From Quercus robur (lineage: Eukaryota > Streptophyta > Magnoliopsida > Fagales > Fagaceae), in assembly GCF_932294415.1 (NCBI RefSeq), contig NC_065541.1, forward strand, positions 48,710,290-48,774,289: a stretch of 64,000 nucleotides of DNA, read 5' to 3'. Positions 23,851 through 34,799 of the stretch are shown here, one piece after another. The number at the start of each line of letters is the position of its first letter. Positions within the stretch are counted from its first letter, which is position 1. The notes beneath the pieces were generated by a model. That model made no database searches and was not told where the DNA came from. It saw only the letters and a program-made list of their open reading frames with translations. The translations under genes were made by a program, and so were the position numbers.

Positions 23851-24345
23851 GGGTATTAGAATTGATTGAGTATGATTGTATTTATTCTTAAATATGTGAT
23901 AAGATGATGTGGCATGTTGGAATTGGTGGGGTAAAATATGAGTTTTATACCACATCCTTATAAATTTAATCTCTAATATATTTTTTTTTATTAGATGTGA
24001 ATTTTGACAAATTCACTATTAAATTGCATTTTATTCTTATATCTTCCATACTTGTAAAATTTTCAAAAAATCAATAGCGGTGTTATGACTTAAATGTTTA
24101 AATTTCAAATTTTATAGTTTAAAATTATGCATAAAAAAAGATTAATGGATCGAATAGTAAATAATATCTAATTGACACAAAATTTGACATGCGTATTAAA
24201 GATATAAAAAGCATATAATCTAATGGTTAGATTTTCAAAATATATAATAATGTTAATATATTTCAGTGGAAGTTGTAGTAAATAATTACAACTAAATTTC
24301 TAACTAAACTTTATTGTAATGTTCATTTCACAATAATTACTTTTA

Positions 24346-24887
24346 TTATCAAACTAAAACAAAAATTAAATTTAAGTATAAACACAATTCAAATCTCAAA
24401 CCTTTTAGTCGGCCGAATTATAAAGATTCTAAAAAGATCATAATTAAGGAAGGCCATGAGAAATTGCTACTGAGATACTGAGCCCTTGGCTTATTCGAAA
24501 GAATTCAAACCCGTAGGTGTCACCATCATAAAAAGAAACACCCAGCAAGCACAAAGATTTCTCATCCATCCTACCGCGCATTATCTGGGCTCCACTTACA
24601 CCCTCTTTTGTCTCTTCCTGTCGGCTCTCCACTTTCTTTTTCCTCTCCTTCCATCACCTTTCATTTTTTTTTTCTTTCTTTCTTTTAAAATTTTGAACTT
24701 GAAGACAAGACAAGGTTCTCTTATTCTCTCTCTTTTCATTTTTTTCTTTTTTCACTCTACCAACTTACAACTTTCACACTAAAGGAAATTTAAAAAAAAA
24801 AAAAATTTGTGCTTATTTATTTTCAAAAATGTGTTTCCAACAATTAAAAAGAAAAAATTGTGTGGGATTTTATTAAAAATATGTGTT
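24346..24887. other. No gene seen
   Basis: 24480-24780 is a C/T-rich stretch with an open frame but no recognisable domain. Confidence 0.4.
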
Positions 24888-25325
24888 TGATAAACTAGCA
24901 AAACCTTTAGGATTAAGATATGCAAATGTTTTTAAGGATAACTTCACCTTGAAGTTTTTAAAATTACAACAGTAAAGCAAAAGAGTTACCCAAAATAGAC
25001 GGCATGAGATTATGTTTAAATTTTGTTAAAAAATTATGATTCTTACTTTCTAGCTACTACAAGTTGAGTTGATAGGTATGAGACTTAAAATCATCCTATT
25101 CCATACAATGGACAACTCATAAATCCCTGTATGATAGGAAAGAGCCTTTGGGACTAAAATATTTAAGTGTGTTCTTAAGATAACTTCATCATGAAGTTTT
25201 TCTAAAATCTTCATCCTAAAGCAAACAAGTAACCTCCAAAATAAATGGCATGAGATTGTGTTTAAAATTTTGTTAAAAAAATCATCCTATTCCATGATGG
25301 ACTACTCATAAAATCCCTGTATGAT
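24888..25325. repeat. Diverged tandem duplication upstream of the Dof gene
   Basis: GATAACTTCACCTTGAAGTT, GGCATGAGATTATGTTTAAA and ATCATCCTATTCCATACAAT recur in the same order near 25175-25295 with changes. The repeated block ends in CCCTGTATGAT at about 25125 and 25315. Confidence 0.75.
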
Positions 25326-25329
25326 TTGA

Positions 25330-26010
25330 GAGAGAATGGGACAAATGCAATTTCCGTAGGATTTCCAATAAACCCTAATTTAAGAGAGCTAAGAAGTAAG
25401 AAGTCACCGTTTAAAGAGAATATTTTTGATTACTTTGCAAGCAATCCTTTAGGAGGTTACTTTTTGAAAACATTGGGAAAGTTACTACTACAGGATCCTT
25501 TGACAAATTACATAGGGTATTAGGGTATTAGCCAATCAAATGTGATCTTTATGATAACCCAAACAAAACCCCACCCCTACTCGTGAATGATCCTTAGACA
25601 AACACCAAAAGTGACCAAGAGAAAATCAAGAATAAAGACAATCCTCATTATCAGGTCAAAAAAGAGAAATCGCCCACAGTACACACTCATTATTCCACCA
25701 ACAAATATTAAACAAAAATAATAGTAAAGTTGAACAACTAAAAACAAAATCAGACAAAAATTCCCACATAGAATCACACCCACAACAACACAAATGTGTT
25801 GATATTTTATAGGTGTAGTCAAAACAAACACAACTTTCTTTTAGGTTTCATCATTCAAAAGTAAGCCACCACATAAAGCCAGCAAACAAACAATCTGAAA
25901 CCTTCTTTCTTGCACTAAGATCAGCTGCAGAAGAAGGAGGTGAATCCTCTCTCTTTCTCTCTCTGTGAAGTCATCCCTTGCTTTTCTTTTCCTTTTCAAC
26001 TTCCGAATTC
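25330..26010 (+). promoter_or_regulatory. Upstream and 5' leader region of the Dof gene
   Basis: No other gene is seen here. The last 100 bases are CT-rich (CCTCTCTCTTTCTCTCTCTG), typical of plant 5' leaders. No unambiguous TATA box could be chosen; ACATAAAGCC near 25871 is weak. Confidence 0.4.
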
Positions 26011-27451
26011 ATGGATGGTACTGCTCAATGGCCAAAGGTGGGTGGATTTGTTGTATTGCCTTTTACTTTTCCTATATAACAACGACTGTGAGCTATTTAT
26101 TCAGGGTTAGGATTGTTTAATCAAGGCTAACATATAACATTTTCCAATTATTTCTGAAAATTTTTTATGGGGTTTATTTCAATGATCTTTTCTCTATCAG
26201 ACGATGTTCAAAGTCACTGCAAGTCCCTTTTTTTCATAAGATTAACTTTTGATTCTGTTATTTAAACATGAAAGCACCACACTTTTTCTTTCTTCACTTT
26301 TTAGCTTATGTGATAACTGATAAAAGGGAACGGGAAAAAGGTATTATTTGTTATTATTATTGGTTCTTTAGGTTTTTTTGTTTCCTTTATGTTCTCTTTT
26401 AATATGATTTTCCAAGAGATAAGCGACTTTGTTTCGCTTGTCTACTTGTTATCACTCTTTATGTACTCAATTTGATCCTTTTGTTTTGTTATTGAAGTGC
26501 CGTCTAGCTGTTTAGATCTATAATAGACTTATAGATTTTTTGTCTAATGACCCTTTTGATTTTTGTAAATGAAACACCTTAATTATTGGTATCCTACTGC
26601 TCCGTTTCTCTCTCAATATCTCTCTCTTTTAATGGGGGTCTCAGGGTCAAGGAGTAGGGCTAGTGAAGCCCTTAGAAGGAGTAGCTCCTAGCACAAGGCC
26701 TATGTTAGAGAGAAGAGCAAGGCCTCAAGAGCACTTGAATTGTCCAAGGTGTAACTCAACCAACACCAAGTTCTGTTACTACAACAACTACAGCCTCACT
26801 CAACCAAGATACTTCTGCAAGACTTGCAGAAGGTATTGGACTGAAGGTGGGTCTCTTAGAAACGTTCCTGTTGGAGGAGGTTCAAGAAAGAACAGGAAGT
26901 CTTCAGCAACAGCAACAGCAACACCATCAACTTCATCAAAGATTCCTGATCTTAATCCCCCAAACCTTTCACAATTTTCTTCTCAAAATCCAAAGGCCCA
27001 TGAAGGCCAAGATCTTAATCTTGGTTTCCCAGCTTTCCAGAAGTATCATGATGTATCCCAATATGTTCAAGTGCCCAAAATTGAAAACAACAATAACAAT
27101 CACCAAAACTCTGGCTCTGCTTCCTCTACTCATCTTTCAGCTTTGGAGCTACTAAGGACTGGAATTGCTTCCAGGGGTTTGAATACTTTTATCCCACCAT
27201 CTATGCCTGATTCAAGTACACTTTACTCATCATCTGGATTCCCTTTCCATGAATTCAAACCAACCCATGGGTTTTCTATTGATGGGTTTGGAAGTAGGTA
27301 TGGAGCTCAAGAGAATGGAGGGAAGCTTTTGTTTCCTTTTGAAGAACTGAAGCAGATTTCAAGCACAAACCAACAGGTTGAACAGAATAAGGGACAAGGG
27401 GGTCCAAGTGGATATTGGAGTGCAATGTTAAATGGAGGAGGACCTTGGTAA
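26011..27451 (+). CDS. Dof-type zinc-finger transcription factor, two exons, 277 aa
   Basis: Plant-specific nuclear transcription factor; Dof domains bind AAAG-core sites. Exon 1 (26011-26037) encodes MDGTAQWPK; a 607-bp GT-AG intron (26038-26644) follows; exon 2 is 26645-27451. The frame is kept across the splice. The early intron after a short MD-AQWP-like start is common in the family. The finger is C-X2-C-X21-C-X2-C at Cys42, Cys45, Cys67 and Cys70, with [14 protein letters not shown] and [21 protein letters not shown] basic SRKNRKS (89-95) may aid nuclear entry. The C-terminal half is Ser/Asn/Gln-rich, with DLNPP (111-115) and DLNLGFP (132-138), near matches to EAR repressor motifs, a conserved-looking [14 protein letters not shown] and the end [13 protein letters not shown]. 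The domain is intact and no damage is seen. The exact Arabidopsis counterpart is uncertain (MD-AQWP starts occur in the Dof1.8/Dof4.6 group). Confidence 0.95.
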
Positions 27452-29819
27452 ATAAAAAATAGCAATGGAAGCAACAAGCTTTTCTTTCTTTATCGTTTTT
27501 ACATGGTTGGTTACTCTTGTTTTATGGTCGATCCAAAACTAACATAGAATACATATTGTTCTTTTGCTTCATTTTAATTTCCTTTTGCTCTTTGAAGCTC
27601 ATCTCGGGTGGGGTTCAAAAGGGATAGAAGAAAAAGTGAATATAAGGCTTGGTTTTTCCTTCCTAGCAGGCAACGTGGCCTGTATTCATATATTCTTCTG
27701 TCAGAATTTGGGCATGTGTTGTATTTTTGCAGGGTTTGGTTCTAAGTACTTGGTCAGAATTTGTAACAAATATTTGCTCACTTTCCTAATTTAAGTAGAA
27801 GAAATGAGTGTCATAGTTCGAATTGAATGATATGCCCTCTTGCTCTTAAATTTCCATATCTCTCTCCCTTTTAGTGCACTTCTTGGAACAGTTAACAAGT
27901 AAGTTAACAAGTAAGGACTATACTAGATGTACGATGGACACTTTACAAGTATAGGCGTTTGTAGAGTGTAAAGGCAAGAGTCGGGTTTAAGTTTTCAGGA
28001 GAAAGTTTTATATACATATACACTTAAATTAGGTTAGAATAAAATTTTTATCTTGTATAAAAATTAAAAAAAAAAAAGATTAAAAATTGGGAAAATATTT
28101 TCTTACCTTTATTTACATCTACTATTTCCCGTTAATCATAATGAGTATAAATATATCCACATTTTTGCACAAAAATGGAAGTAAAAATTAAGAGCATATA
28201 AGCAAATTTAGTGCAGAAAGAAGGCATGACCCGTAACTTTGACTCTTTGAGAACCTGAATGACAGTAGTAGACCCACTCTAGGAGAGATTTGATGCAAGT
28301 AGATAATTACACAGTAAGTAGTAGTTAAGAGTACCATCAAGAAACTACAAGAAGATAAGCATATTGTGGTTTTTTGTTTTTACCCATAAAAAAAAAATTA
28401 AAAAAAAAAACCCCACTTCACCTGCCCCAACCAAATGCTAACCTAAAAATTTTAATTTCATAAAAAAAAAAAAAAAGTAACCTAATATTATTGACATCCA
28501 CTGAATTTTAGAGGACCCCCAGGCCCTAGCTAACATCAACTCATTCCCATGAATGATGCCACCTGCTTTCGATAAAATAATACAAAAAGACTTGGACATG
28601 AAAAGCCCACCACGTTTTGGTCGTTTAGAGGGACCACCAAACATTCCCTTTGGGCAACCGTATTGAAATACTATTTTCCCACTAGGTCAATCCATTCCCA
28701 TGTAGTCTTCCCATAAATAATATATTTATCTTTTTTCCTTTATCACTTTGTTTCAATTTTTTCTATGGAAATCCTCTCTTTTCGCTAACAATTATTTGGG
28801 ACGGTGGATTTGATTCTATGTTCTCATTGTTAGGATAATCTACCAATATAATTGAGTTACAATGCCTCTCTTTTCAATTGATTGTGTGTTTGGATTTTTT
28901 TTCTAATTAAAAAATTCATTTATTTGATAAAAGTTGACCCAAAAAAAATTGTACGTAGAAAAAGTATTTAAAGCTTTAAATAATCAAATTATATAATAAA
29001 AAAATGAAAAAAAAAATTATCTAAGTGGTTAGGTTTCATAAATGTATTGGTAAACCCTAATACTAAAATATGTTGGACTTAAGTTTGTATCAATAAATTG
29101 TTAAGAGTCTTAAGTTGTCAGGGTTCATAAATGTGTTAAAAACGATAAAATCTTGATTTATTCAAATGTGATGATTTGATGATTGCTCATGTCTTTTACA
29201 TGATATAGATTTTTGGAGTGACATTTATTTTATTGGAAAGTAGACATTTGGATCTTTAAAATGGATACAAAATTGACTTAAATTTATCTTGAAATTAGTA
29301 ACCTATAATAATTTGAAGTTGGCATAATTTTTTTGACTATGAGAATTTTGGTTATGAGAAAAAGATTTTGTTGGAGTAAAATCGCTGCTTTTTGCTATCA
29401 TAATGATACTAGAAAAAGAGATTCTTGCTCAATTTTAACCCTACTTTATGCACTTACATAAACCACTTGTTGCATGACTTTAGAGATAAGAAAAACATTT
29501 ATACTAGAGTTAAATAGATCTAACTTTGTTCCTTTCTTTCTTAGCCTAAATTGGGAAATCATCTTTATGCATTATTTTAAAAATAAGAACCATTGTTTGT
29601 TAGTCTTTGAAACCTTAAATTTTATGAAAAATAAACAAGAGGATGACATTGAACTTGTCCTTCAAACTTGATATGAACAAGTTGCACAATCAAGTTAGAT
29701 GTTTTTTTTTTTTTGGTGAACTTATTATGAGAAAAATGAGATTTATTAAAAAAATAGATATCCTTAGTTATAGTGTACATAACTACTGTTACGAAATCTG
29801 TCATTTTAAATAGCAGATT
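27452..29819. other. Dof 3' flank, then AT-rich DNA without a gene
   Basis: 27452-27850 probably includes the Dof 3' UTR; no single polyadenylation signal stands out. The open frame at 27564-27794 has no known domain. 28430-28680 is less AT-rich but shows no recognisable protein. The rest is AT-rich, with poly(A/T) tracts. Confidence 0.5.
27955..28078 (+). mobile_element. SINE family 1 relic
   Basis: GTCGGGTTTAAGTTTTCAGG (B-box region), then ACACTTAAATTAGGTTAGAA, AATTTTTATCTTGTAT and an A-rich tail, the same order as the SINE at 23025. The A-box end is decayed. Confidence 0.6.
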
Positions 29820-30420
29820 GAAAGGTAACTTACCTCACCCCATCAAGAGGTCTCCGACAAGGGGAGTCCCTATCTTAGTCTTTTTCTTTTATGTGTAGAA
29901 GGTTTGTCAACCTCTATGAGGAAGGTAGAGAATGAGAAAAAATGTTACAAGTAGTAATAAGTAGAGACACCCTAAAAATCACTCTTTTTTGGGCAGATGA
30001 TGATAGCATATTCTTTGGTCACGCTAAATTGGAAGAATGTAAGAAGATCAAGAGATTTTGCACGTTTATGAAGAAGAATCTGGCCAAAAAATAAACAAAG
30101 AGAAGACCATGTTTTTTTTGACAAGAATACAATGAGTGCACTAAAGGATCATTTGAAGGCCACTTTAAATGCTCAAGTGACGACACAATAAATTAAATAC
30201 TTCGGTCTCCTGCCATTGATTCTCATATAAAATAAAATAAAAATTAAAAAAACGAAGAGGTTGAATTCGGATGAAATTGTGTTTAGAGATTAACTCAATG
30301 ATAAGCAAATCCTGGTGGGATAAAAAAAAATAAGGAAAGAAGAATGCATTGGATGAAATGGAAAAGTCTATGTCAATCTAAGCTGTAAGCAGGAATGAGA
30401 TTTAAAGATTTGAAATCATA

Positions 30421-30726
30421 TTGTGTCACATCAGTTATCGCGTCATTCTTTTTTTCTTTTTCTTTTTTAAAATATAATTTGTTCTATAATTTTAAAATAG
30501 TTTTTACAATTTTCAGCCCTATAAATGCAGTCCACTTTTTATTTATTTACTTCCACTATCACCCTATAATAAATCCAGCCCACTACTTATTTATTTATTT
30601 CTACTATCACCCTATAATAAATCTGTATAATTAATTCAGCTCACCTCTTATTTATTTAGTTCCACTATCAAACTCAACTCAAAATCTTTTCAGTTTAGTT
30701 TTAGGGTTTTGTGTGAGCCTTTTCAG

Positions 30727-30763
<37 letters not shown>

Positions 30764-31085
30764 AAAACGTTATATTACTAAAAGCTGAAGCGTAGCGTTT
30801 AATGTTGCTGCTTTCACGTTGCGCCACATCAGCTGCCACGTCATTCTTTTTTTCCTTTAAAAAAAAATATAATTTGTCTTACAATTTTAAAATGATTTTT
30901 ACAAATTTTAGCCCTATAAATGCAGCACACTACTTATTTATTTACTTCTACTATCACCCTATAATAAATCTGTATAATTAATCAAGTCCACCTCTTATTT
31001 ATTTAGTTTCACTATCAAGCCCAATTCAAAGCCTTTTCAATTTAGTTTTAGGGTTTTGTGTGAGCCTTTTCAGCTTAAAGAAAAA
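30421..31085. repeat. Direct duplication inside the Helitron-like block
   Basis: Copy 1 (30421-30729) and copy 2 (about 30820-31080) share CACATCAG...CGTCATTCTTTTT, AGCCCTATAAATGCAG, TCACCCTATAATAAATC and TTTAGTTTTAGGGTTTTGTG in order. Copy 1 ends in A32 (30730-30761). Confidence 0.85.
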
Positions 31086-31966
31086 GGAAAAAAAAAAAAG
31101 GTTTTTTTTTTTTTTCTTTTCTTCTTATAATTGTTTTTAACATTTATTTTTTTAATATTTACACTTCTCCAACCTTTCTCTTTCCCTTACCATTTCATCT
31201 CCCCACTACTTCTTCAATCTTTCTCTCTCCCTTACCTTTTCATTTCTCCACTACCCTCTACATTAATATCATTCCTCCTCTTTTCCTTCATCTTCCTTTA
31301 TTTTTATCTCTTCTTATTCATACTCTCTTACTATAAATTTGTCACTATCTCTTCTATTCTATGCATAGTTTTCCCTCACAAAAAAAGGTTCCCTCTCTCT
31401 CTAAATTTTTTGGTGGATTTTTTTATTTTTCTTGCATCTTTACTTCAGGTTGATAATTTTTTATATTCTTTAAAACTCTATTTTGGGTTAACGCGATTTA
31501 GTTTTGTTTTTAAAATTGTGATTTAGTTTTGTTTTTTAAATTGTTATTGTTTTTTTTTTTTTTTTATTCTCTTTGATTGTTAAATGTTATCCTATTGCGT
31601 TCTAAAGAATTAAATATAGCATATAAAAATATAATATTATTCTATTACATAGCATGATTTGGATAATTTGGTATTTATTCTGTTACATAGCATGATTTTT
31701 TATAATGCTTAATTTAGATGTTAAACTATGAGACTTTACTAATTTTTGTTTATTTTCTAATCCTTTGTGGTGTACAAAGTACTCTTAATAGGTGTATTAG
31801 AAATACTCTATAATGCCATTTATTTAAAGAAAAGCAAAGGTTAGCCAAACGAAAATAATCGGATAGGTGACAAATTTTAACTTTTGCAATTTTATTTTTA
31901 TTATTATTATTTTATAACAATGCATGTATAGAAATTTAATTCTTAGATTTTGCTAATAATTGTTTA

Positions 31967-32744
31967 TGTAGGGTCACAATTTAGAGCCCAGGCCCAAAAT
32001 GTATGGAGCTTTGTTTCAATGAGCCCGATACAATGAATTTATAAAGAGTGGGCTAAAGAACTAAGACCTAACGAATTGGGCAACGACTAGAGTTGGGTTC
32101 AACGGTAATCAAACATAAATAAGAGGTATTGACGTCAATGAACTTTCAGTCTGAAGAGACCCTCGTCCTTGTATATTGATCACAGTAGGGTAATATGACA
32201 GTTTAAGTTGCTATAGTGTCATCTCCTTCTATTTTTCGATCCCCTCTTCATGGAGAGTGTTCTAACTTATATATCTTCTTTGATATCATCTTTACCCTCC
32301 ACTTGTCAATTATTTGAGCCCCCACTTGAGTGCTTGTCCCATCAGCCACCTTTCCTAGTGCTCTGTGAATTGCGGTAGCCAATGTGGCACTGTTCAGAGG
32401 TCTTTTCCACATAAATACGGCCAGTAAAGTAGTTGTTGTGCATTTAATGTGGTGGTGTCAGCCTTCCCGTAGATATTTTTAGGCTCTCTTCCTTTTCCCA
32501 TGTCCACGAAGCATGTCTCTGTCATTGAACCTTCTCGGCAGACCACCTTGATCGTTAGGTTATATTTTTTGAACCATATTCACAAGTCCGAGGAGCTTGT
32601 GCTTCCTCGGACAACCACTCGTTTGCTCCACTTACAAGTCTTAGTTTGAGTATGTCTCATCATTAATGGTTTCTCCTCGGATCTATTTATCCTCTCGGAC
32701 AAAGCTCAAGGCCCAACATGCAATATTGGGCTCTTACCCCTACA
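31967..32744 (+). mobile_element. Solo LTR, 778 bp, perfect 5-bp target duplication
   Basis: Starts TGTAGGGTCACAATTTAG and ends GGGCTCTTACCCCTACA. GTTTA flanks both sides (31962-31966 and 32745-32749). AGTCCGAGGAGCTTGTGC and CTTCCTCGGACAACCACT near 32585 form an inverted pair built on the CCTCGGAC word shared with the LTRs at 4007 and 12536. Confidence 0.9.
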
Positions 32745-33866
32745 GTTTATTTGATAATATGTTTTGGGCAGCTGAAATTATAATTTCTACAAAGAAAATA
32801 ACCTTAATAGATTATCAAAAACAAAATTTTATCCCAATATTGGTTCAATTAATCATTGTTAAGTTTTATTATTATTTTTTTAGTTTACGTTTTTTTGGTG
32901 TTTTGGATTGTTCCTATATCACATTTATGATCGTTCCTATAATAAATAAAAATATAATTATGAAATACATTACTCATTATTAGATTAGTTTAAATTGTAA
33001 AATTTTTTTAAATAAAATTACCATAAAAATAATTATCACACGCAACGCGCGGGTTTGTAGCTAGTTTTAATTAAAAGCCAGATATTTTCGCAAGTGTTCC
33101 TTATGGATGCAAAACAGAAACATTCATGGTAAAAATTAAGCACCTTTCACATTTCCATTGAAAGCACACAAGGGCTTCAGAGAGTTGAAAGCTCCAATAG
33201 AAAAGGATTGCACCGATTCTGGAAGGTGATGTGAAATTAATGCCAAATAAGATCAAGCTCTTTGCATGGTGAGTATGCAAAAGATATTTTACCTAAGAAA
33301 GCAAGCCTTGCTAGAAGAAAGATAATAGAAGAGTCGACAAGCGAAATATGCAAGATTGAGGCAAAAACAACCATTTACGCATTATATTTATAGGAATGCA
33401 GCAAAGTGAAGGACACTTTGGAAAACAGGATAGTGCTGAGTTCAGAACATAACCCCAACAACAGCCACGTACGCATTCTGTGATTGGCATGGGAAGTGTT
33501 GGAACACAAACCTATAACAACTATGGCTCGGACAGTGTCTTTCGCAAAGAACGTTGGTGTTCAATATGTGTACATGGAGGGCGACTTGATATCAACTAAA
33601 CCAGCATATATAGCCAGACATGTTCAAAATATGACATATAATTGAAGAGGCAAGAGGAGACATTAAAAGTTTTTCAAAAGAAAACAAATAGCTCATGTGT
33701 GGCGAAGTCTGGAAACAAAGCTGGACATAGGCTAGCTAGATTTGCTAAACCCTAGTTTGTGTCCGGATGGAACAGGCCCCATGTTTCTTGGAGCAACAAA
33801 TCAATGTTTGATACTTCACAAATTGATCAATGAAATTACTATTTTTTTTCCCCATAAAAAAGAAAG

Positions 33867-34540
33867 GATGAAAGTTCTGAATGAGAACATTAAATCATTA
33901 TCCTGTTCGGCACAATAATTGCAATTCCCACTACAAAAAAGAAGGAAAGAAAAGGCTAAATACAACCAGTTCATGATCAACTCCATATTAGCATCCCTTG
34001 GGACTCTGTTCAGGCTTTAGAGGCAGGTCTATGAACTCAGTATGGATTAAGTTTCTTACATTATAGAGTATGTGCAATGGAAATGACACACAGTATGTCC
34101 AGATGAATTGTTGCTTTTAGGACTCCGGTGCTAGGGTACTTGATTCCTGATTTTATGATGGCTTTATCTAAATTCCTGATCTAGCTAAAGTTTTTTACAA
34201 AGTCTAAATGGAATTCCGTGAGAGATACTCTCACCGGAGTATTTTGGCATGCCTACATGGTACCTCTATAGTATATTCTTTCATTGCTTAGCTGATTGAT
34301 TGGGTGTCAACTCAAGACATTTCCTTGGAGAGCCGTGGTGCAATTTAAAAAGGCCTTGTGTACCATGCACAGAGAATTGAAAATTGAAAGCATCAGTAAT
34401 TTAAATGGTACACGAATTCAGACATAAAAAGGTACAACTTTAATGAGAAACACTTTGTTATCACAAACAAGAACTGTCAAATTTCTTACCATATATGCTA
34501 ATCTAGTATAACTTTTCACTTTTTAAGTTTTAGAATGAAT
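33867..34540. other. No gene seen (between LINE relic and ORMDL 3' end)
   Basis: Unique-looking AT-rich sequence. No coding similarity recognised. Confidence 0.45.
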
Positions 34541-34799
34541 ATAATTGCAATGTCAAAATATGTGATAAGCTGATAACAGCACCATGATAATCCAGATACA
34601 TAAAATTTCTCTACTGTACAAAGATAACTCCATACAAATATTTTTTCTTTCAATCACCCAGAAGCTTGAAAAACAGTTTGCACAAAACATTATATATATC
34701 TGAAAATCCTCACAGTTCTGATTACTATACAATGACTTTTTACCAGAACAAGCGAAGGATATGAGGCTCTTAAGCACACCTTCCTGATGCATACCCTAC

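Larger units (their letters stand above)
22856..23980. mobile_element. MITE family A, interrupted by a SINE
   Basis: Left end TAGAGATTAAATTCTATAAG with GTGTAAAACTCATGTTTTAT pairs as an inverted repeat with the right end at about 23930-23975 (GAGTTTTATACCACATCC; TATAAATTTAATCTCTA). The arms also share CTTATCACAT / ATGTGATAAG further in. Without the SINE and hAT it would be about 290 bp. Confidence 0.68.
22826..24345. mobile_element. MITE family D, copy 2, split by nested insertions
   Basis: 23981-24345 matches the family D interior (GTGAATTTTGACAAATTC, AAATTATGCATAAAAAAAG, GTTAGATTTTCAAAATATA) and its right end (AGTTGTAGTAAATAATTACA). The missing left end seems to be 22826-22855 (TAACTTGTAACCAATAGC...), separated by the 1.1-kb MITE that follows. 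The left-end match is short, so this outer layer is an inference. Confidence 0.5.
30414..33062 (+). mobile_element. Helitron-like insertion in the LINE (tentative)
   Basis: The right edge reads ACGCAACGCGCGGGTTTGTA then CTAG before T, which fits the GC-rich hairpin plus CTRR end of plant Helitrons. A left edge starting TC after A at 30414 fits an A/T target but is not distinctive. No Rep/helicase is present. It contains a duplicated segment (30421-31085), a pyrimidine-rich leader-like stretch and a solo LTR (31967-32744). Confidence 0.4.
29820..33866 (+). pseudogene. Second L1-type LINE, heavily decayed, split by a later insertion
   Basis: In 29820-30413 broken frames give RT pieces on the plus strand: SDKGSPYLSLFLLCVEGL (for [18 protein letters not shown]), a degenerate FFADD region near 29990, INKEKTMFF and GMRFKDLKSY. 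After an inserted block, 33063-33866 resumes with KSQIF/YFRKC, a zf-RVT-like region and an RNase H-like stretch (VYMEGDLISTKPA). Its 3' end at about 33830-33866 is CAATGAAATTACT followed by a T-run and an A-rich tail. About 80 bp appears lost at the junction. Many stops; not functional. Confidence 0.75.

Noticed and set aside
23140..23891. Open frames in the GC-rich island as a possible new gene
   Set aside because: The island is bounded by hAT termini and an 8-bp duplication and consists of degenerate short repeats; no start, splice or domain evidence.
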